A stretch of 8,495 nucleotides of DNA, taken from the NCBI GenBank assembly GCA_964508185.1, contig CAZDSS010000104.1:1-8495 (forward strand), given 5' to 3'. Under the pieces are notes generated by a model. The model was not told the DNA's origin, searched no databases, and was given only the letters and a program-made list of their open reading frames with translations. Below are positions 5,178-8,495 of this stretch, one piece after another. Numbering within the stretch: the stretch's first letter is position 1; each line of letters opens with the position of its first letter. A program made the translations under genes and the position numbers. This DNA is from CAZDSS01 sp964508185. GTDB taxonomy: Bacteria; Pseudomonadota; Alphaproteobacteria; Sphingomonadales; Govanellaceae.

Positions 5178-5996
5178 CTAAAGGTAAACCCAGCCGAGGA
5201 GCAGGAGGCCCAATGCCACGCGATAGACGACGAAGGGCGTCATGGAGGCGTGGCGCAGCCAGCGCATGAACAGCATGATGGTGACATAGGCGGCGATAAA
5301 GGCGAGGACGGCCGCGATCACCGCCGCGCCCGTGAGCTCCGCGTCCCCCGCCTTGACGAGCTTGAGAATGCCGCCCGCGGAGCTTGCAAGGATCGTCGGG
5401 ACCGCAAGCAGCATGGAAAAGCGCGCCGCCGACAGGCGGTCGAAGCCGAGGAAGCGGCCAGCCGTCATGGTGATCCCCGCCCGGCTGGTGCCGGGAATGA
5501 TGGCGAGAAGCTGGGCGAGACCCACAACCAGGCCGTGGGTTGCCGTCATCTGCCCGATGTCCCGGCGCTCCGGCGTGAAGCGGTCGGCAATATACAGGAG
5601 AATCCCGAAGATGATGCTGGTCCAGCCGATGACCTCCGCCGTCCGCATCATCTCGTCGCGGTCGAGCACCACGAGGAGGCCGCCGACAATGACGATCGGG
5701 ATCGTGCCCACGACGATGGCGCGGATCAGCCGCCGCCCCTCGTCCCCCTGCCCTGCCGTCTTCCCGGCCCCGCGGAACAGGTGCGGCAGCGCCCGCAGCA
5801 TGGCGGCCACATCCCCCCGGTAATAGAGGAGCACCGCGAACAGCGTCCCGAAATGGAGGGCGAGATCGATCACCAGCCCCTGATCCGCCCATTCCATGAA
5901 CAGCGGCACCAGAATGAGATGGGCCGAGGAGCTGATGGGCAGGAATTCGGTGATGCCCTGGACGAGGGCGAGGATGATCAGCTGGGTGATGGACAC
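5178..5996 (-). CDS. uppP: Undecaprenyl-diphosphatase (UppP/BacA)
   Basis: A 272-residue integral membrane enzyme that hydrolyses undecaprenyl diphosphate to the monophosphate on the outer face of the inner membrane. This recycles the lipid carrier for peptidoglycan and other surface polymers, and extra dosage confers bacitracin resistance in known systems. The first catalytic signature is QGITEFLPISSSAHLIL at 13-29, containing Q13/E17 (E. coli E17/E21 region) and H26. The second is PGTSRAGITMTAGRFLGF at 168-185 with the essential Arg at 172. Many hydrophobic segments (for example 92-111, 123-137, 155-168, 223-245, 256-272) fit the family topology. The GTG start (5996-5994) places QGITEFLP at the usual distance from the N-terminus; a GGGGG run just upstream is a modest Shine-Dalgarno. 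Length is normal. It is divergent from gltD. Confidence 0.97.
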   Translation of the reverse strand: MSITQLIILALVQGITEFLPISSSAHLILVPLFMEWADQGLVIDLALHFGTLFAVLLYYRGDVAAMLRALPHLFRGAGKTAGQGDEGRRLIRAIVVGTIPIVIVGGLLVVLDRDEMMRTAEVIGWTSIIFGILLYIADRFTPERRDIGQMTATHGLVVGLAQLLAIIPGTSRAGITMTAGRFLGFDRLSAARFSMLLAVPTILASSAGGILKLVKAGDAELTGAAVIAAVLAFIAAYVTIMLFMRWLRHASMTPFVVYRVALGLLLLGWVYL

Positions 5997-6293
5997 GGGA
6001 TCCCCCGATGCTTGCGGATGCAGGATGTTCTCAGGCGGACAGGAACGCTCGCCCCTACAGGGAGACTAGAGGCCAAGATCCTGAAAATAAACACAAGAAA
6101 ATAGTTCCGTTTCGGTACTATTTTTATCGCCAGACTCGACAAGGAATCGACCGGCGACGGCCGGAATCGCGCCCCCGCAAAAACATGGTCAACATAATTG
6201 ACCTATCCTGCATTTTTTTCTTTGTGGCAGGGACCTGTGGCCCTATACTGCGCGCCTGTCACTCGACCCCCCATCAAAAGGGACAACGACGCC
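5997..6293. other. Divergent uppP-gltD intergenic region
   Basis: This 297-base region carries no gene I can support. Its middle (about 6080-6130 and 6180-6225) is AT-richer than the surrounding coding DNA, as expected for promoters. Besides the candidate gltD promoter below, it has a TTGACC at 6199-6204 on the plus strand without a good -10. I saw no riboswitch-like fold or convincing NtrC/Nac-type palindrome, although gltBD is nitrogen-regulated in other bacteria. Confidence 0.5.
6222..6249 (+). promoter_or_regulatory. Candidate sigma-70 promoter of gltD-gltB
   Basis: TATACT (6244-6249) is a good -10 hexamer. TTTGTG (6222-6227, 16-base spacer) or TTGTGG (6223-6228, 15-base spacer) is a partial -35. 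Initiation near 6256 would leave a leader of about 38 bases before ATG 6294. Confidence 0.4.
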
Positions 6294-7748
6294 ATGGCGC
6301 AGAACATGCTGAAATTCGTCCATGTGGAGCAGAAGACTCCTGCCAAGCGGGCTCATACCGAGCGCATCGGCGATTTCGGCGAGATCTATGCCCGTTTCGC
6401 GCCCGAACAGGCTGAGGAGCAGGCGTCGCGCTGTTCCCAGTGCGGCGTGCCGTTCTGCCAGATCCACTGCCCGCTCCACAACAACATCCCGGACTGGCTG
6501 AAGCTCGCGGCCGAAGGGCGGCTGGACGAGGCCTACGAGATTTCGAGCGCCACCAACAACTTCCCCGAGATCTGCGGCCGCGTCTGCCCGCAGGACCGGC
6601 TGTGCGAGGGCAATTGCGTCATCGAGCCGGGCTTCAATTCGGTGACCATCGGCGCGGTGGAGCGCCACATCACGGATACCGCCTGGGACGAGGGCCGGGT
6701 GAAGCCCTTCACCCCGCGCAAGGAGCTCGGCCTCTCCGTCGGCATCATCGGCGCCGGCCCCGGCGGCCTCGCGGCGGCGGAACAGCTGCGGCGCAAGGGC
6801 TATGAGGTTCATGTCTACGACCGCCATGACCGCGTGGGCGGCCTGCTCATCTACGGCATTCCGAACTTCAAGCTCGACAAGGAGATCGTCATCCGCCGCG
6901 CCCGGCTGTTCGAGGACAGCGGCGTCCATTTCCACCTGAATTTCGCGGTCGGCCGCGATGCGACCCTCGCCGAGCTCCGGGCGAAGCACGACGCCATCGT
7001 GATCGCGACCGGCGTCTACAAGGCGCGCGACGTGGAGCTTCCGGGCTCGGGCCTCAGGAACATCGTGCCGGCGCTCGACTATCTCATCGCGTCCAACCGG
7101 AAAGGATTGGGCGATGCGGTGCCCGCCTTCGAGGACGGGTCGCTGAACGCCGCGGGCCGCGACGTGGTGGTGATCGGCGGCGGCGATACGGCCATGGACT
7201 GCGTGCGCACGGCGATCCGCCAGGGCGCGAAGTCGGTGAAGTGCCTCTATCGCCGTGACCGGGAGAACATGCCCGGCTCCCAGCGCGAGGTGGCGAACGC
7301 CGAGGAGGAGGGCGTCGAATTCGTGTGGCTTTCGGCCCCCCTCGCCTTCACGGGCGATACCGACAAGGGCGTCGACGGCGTGATCGTTCAGGAGATGCGC
7401 CTCGGCGCGCCGGACGCCAGCGGCCGCCGCTCGCCCGAGCCGGTGCCGGATTCGAACTACCGCGTCAAGGCGGACCTCGTCATCAAGGCCCTCGGCTTCG
7501 ATGCCGAGGACGTGCCGACCCTGTTAGGCGCGCCCGAGCTTGAGGTTACCCGCTGGGGCACCATCCGCGTCGATCACAAGACGGCCATGACCAATCTCGA
7601 GGGCGTCTTCGCCGTCGGCGACATCGTGCGCGGCGCATCCCTTGTGGTCTGGGCCATCCGCGACGGCCGGGACGCCGCCGAATCCATCCATGCCTATCTC
7701 CAGGCGCGCGCCGAACATCAAGCAAGCGCCCGCGCTGCCGCCGAATAA
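6294..7748 (+). CDS. gltD: Glutamate synthase (NADPH) small subunit
   Basis: A 484-residue FAD and iron-sulphur protein that takes electrons from NADPH and passes them to GltB for reductive transfer of the glutamine amide to 2-oxoglutarate. The ATG at 6294 follows AAAGGGA about 10 bases upstream and gives the family length; the frame is open 32 codons further upstream but that part is not conserved-looking. The N-terminal ferredoxin-like region has CSQCGVPFCQIHC (C47, C50, C55, C59) and ICGRVCPQDRLCEGNC (C94, C98, C104, C108), which bind [4Fe-4S] clusters. The FAD dinucleotide fold is at VGIIGAGPGGLAAAE (149-163), with GGLLIYGIPNFKLDK at 182-196. The NADPH fold is at VVVIGGGDTAMDC (291-303). 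The terminal FAD motif is GVFAVGDIVRGASLV (437-451) with WAIRDGRDAA (453-462). All key residues are present. gltB follows after 12 bases, so the two are an operon. Confidence 0.97.
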   Translation: MAQNMLKFVHVEQKTPAKRAHTERIGDFGEIYARFAPEQAEEQASRCSQCGVPFCQIHCPLHNNIPDWLKLAAEGRLDEAYEISSATNNFPEICGRVCPQDRLCEGNCVIEPGFNSVTIGAVERHITDTAWDEGRVKPFTPRKELGLSVGIIGAGPGGLAAAEQLRRKGYEVHVYDRHDRVGGLLIYGIPNFKLDKEIVIRRARLFEDSGVHFHLNFAVGRDATLAELRAKHDAIVIATGVYKARDVELPGSGLRNIVPALDYLIASNRKGLGDAVPAFEDGSLNAAGRDVVVIGGGDTAMDCVRTAIRQGAKSVKCLYRRDRENMPGSQREVANAEEEGVEFVWLSAPLAFTGDTDKGVDGVIVQEMRLGAPDASGRRSPEPVPDSNYRVKADLVIKALGFDAEDVPTLLGAPELEVTRWGTIRVDHKTAMTNLEGVFAVGDIVRGASLVVWAIRDGRDAAESIHAYLQARAEHQASARAAAE

Positions 7749-7760
7749 GGAATCCGAACA

Positions 7761-8495
7761 ATGGACAAGATGAACGACATCATGGCCGAACTCGAATGGC
7801 AGCGGCGGGAAGCGGAGCGCCTCGCCCGCGAGGGCATGTACGATCCCGCGGAAGAGCATGACGCCTGCGGCGTCGGCTTCATCGCAGCGATCGACGGCAA
7901 GCCCAGCCGCCGGGTGGTGCTTTCGGGCATCGAGGCGCTGAAGTCCGTGTGGCATCGCGGCGCCGTGGACGCCGACGGCAAGACCGGCGACGGCGCGGGC
8001 ATCCATATCGCCATCCCCCAGGACTTCTTCCGCGAGCAGGTGACGCGCAGCGGCCACAAGCTCATCGGCGGCAAGATCGCCGTCGGCATGATCTTCCTGC
8101 CGCGCACGGACCTTGCGGCGCAGGAGACCTGCCGCGCCATCGTGGAAAGCGAGATCCTGGAATTCGGCTACTACATCTATGGCTGGCGCCAGGTGCCGGT
8201 GAATGCCGACGTCCTTGGCGAGAAGGCCAACGCCACCCGGCCCGAGATCGAGCAGATCATGATCGGCAACCCCAAGGGCGTGCCGGAGGAACAGTTCGAG
8301 CGCGAGCTCTATCTGATCCGCCGCAAGGTGGAGAAGGCGGTGCTCGCCCACCACATCAAGGACTTCTATATCTGCACCCTGTCCTGCCGCTCGATCATCT
8401 ACAAGGGCCTGTTCCTGGCCGAGCAGCTGTCGGCCTTCTATCCCGACCTTTTGGACGAGCGCTTCGTCTCCAACTTCGCCATCTATCACCAGCGC
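7761..8495 (+). CDS. gltB: Glutamate synthase large subunit, 5' part only
   Basis: The first 245 codons of GltB, which hydrolyses glutamine in its amidotransferase domain and channels ammonia to the FMN site where glutamate forms. The ATG at 7761 lies 12 bases after the gltD stop, with AAGGAA as a weak Shine-Dalgarno overlapping the gltD stop. Residues 1-35 are a propeptide-like leader, including the acidic/basic stretch AELEWQRREAERLAREG. EEHDACGVGFIA follows, placing the expected N-terminal nucleophile at C36 after removal of the leader. HRGAVDADGKTGDGAGI (65-81) is the class II glutamine amidotransferase substrate-binding signature, and ICTLSCRSIIYKGL (204-217) and ERFVSNFAIYHQR (233-245) continue the domain. 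An alternative ATG at residue 26 would leave only ten residues before the nucleophile and is less likely. The central, FMN-binding and β-helix parts lie beyond the window. Confidence 0.97.
   Translation, partial: MDKMNDIMAELEWQRREAERLAREGMYDPAEEHDACGVGFIAAIDGKPSRRVVLSGIEALKSVWHRGAVDADGKTGDGAGIHIAIPQDFFREQVTRSGHKLIGGKIAVGMIFLPRTDLAAQETCRAIVESEILEFGYYIYGWRQVPVNADVLGEKANATRPEIEQIMIGNPKGVPEEQFERELYLIRRKVEKAVLAHHIKDFYICTLSCRSIIYKGLFLAEQLSAFYPDLLDERFVSNFAIYHQR

Noticed and set aside
4486..5892. A 468-codon minus-strand open frame that would fuse the DUF2059-like protein to a long upstream extension.
   Set aside because: The upstream part is uppP read in the wrong frame (G/R/P-rich and low complexity). 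The signal peptide at ATG 5070 and its ribosome binding site mark the true start.
7524..8489. Long minus-strand open frame opposite gltD and gltB (321 codons).
   Set aside because: It is an antisense shadow; the plus strand encodes unmistakable GltD and GltB motifs through the same stretch.

Overview
The window comes from a GC-rich, probably alphaproteobacterial chromosome. Support for this is the high GC with strong GC3, the glutamate synthase and NDUFA9-like proteins typical of that class, and a tRNA-Leu promoter with a perfect TTGACA box. The genus cannot be fixed from the sequence. Most of the window is ordinary chromosome. The unusual part is a short mobile-element scar beside a tRNA gene.

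Layout. Positions 1-2031 (minus strand) hold an iron-type cell-surface signalling cassette in the order fecI-like ECF sigma factor, fecR-like anti-sigma regulator, then a TonB-dependent receptor cut by the window edge. fecI and fecR overlap by ATGA. The receptor begins 98 bases after fecR and carries the periplasmic STN signalling domain. In the known model, a ligand-loaded receptor signals through STN to FecR, which releases or activates FecI to transcribe the receptor gene.

Positions about 2210-3218 hold an intact tRNA-Leu(CAG) on the minus strand, with promoter and terminator. Downstream of it lies a decayed reading frame related to phage polyvalent proteins with an ADP-ribosyltransferase-like fold. 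A second copy of the tRNA 3' end (2215-2250) closes the far side. This has the architecture of an element integrated at a tRNA 3' end and then reduced to about 0.9 kb. The frame carries an internal TAA and a frame-shifted 43-bp tandem duplication, and its 3' end runs into the att-like copy.

Positions 3458-4408 (plus) encode an NDUFA9-like atypical short-chain dehydrogenase with an excellent Shine-Dalgarno sequence and a strong 12-bp terminator hairpin. Converging on it from the minus strand are a secreted DUF2059-like protein (5070-4486) and, upstream of that, the undecaprenyl-diphosphatase UppP/BacA (5996-5178), which recycles the lipid carrier for cell-wall synthesis.

Positions 6294-8495 (plus) hold glutamate synthase: gltD (small subunit, complete) followed 12 bases later by gltB (large subunit, first 245 codons). 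Together they make the GOGAT enzyme of ammonia assimilation. uppP and gltD are divergent and share a 297-base intergenic region. I found no convincing new multi-gene system. The tRNA-bounded phage remnant is the observation most worth following.
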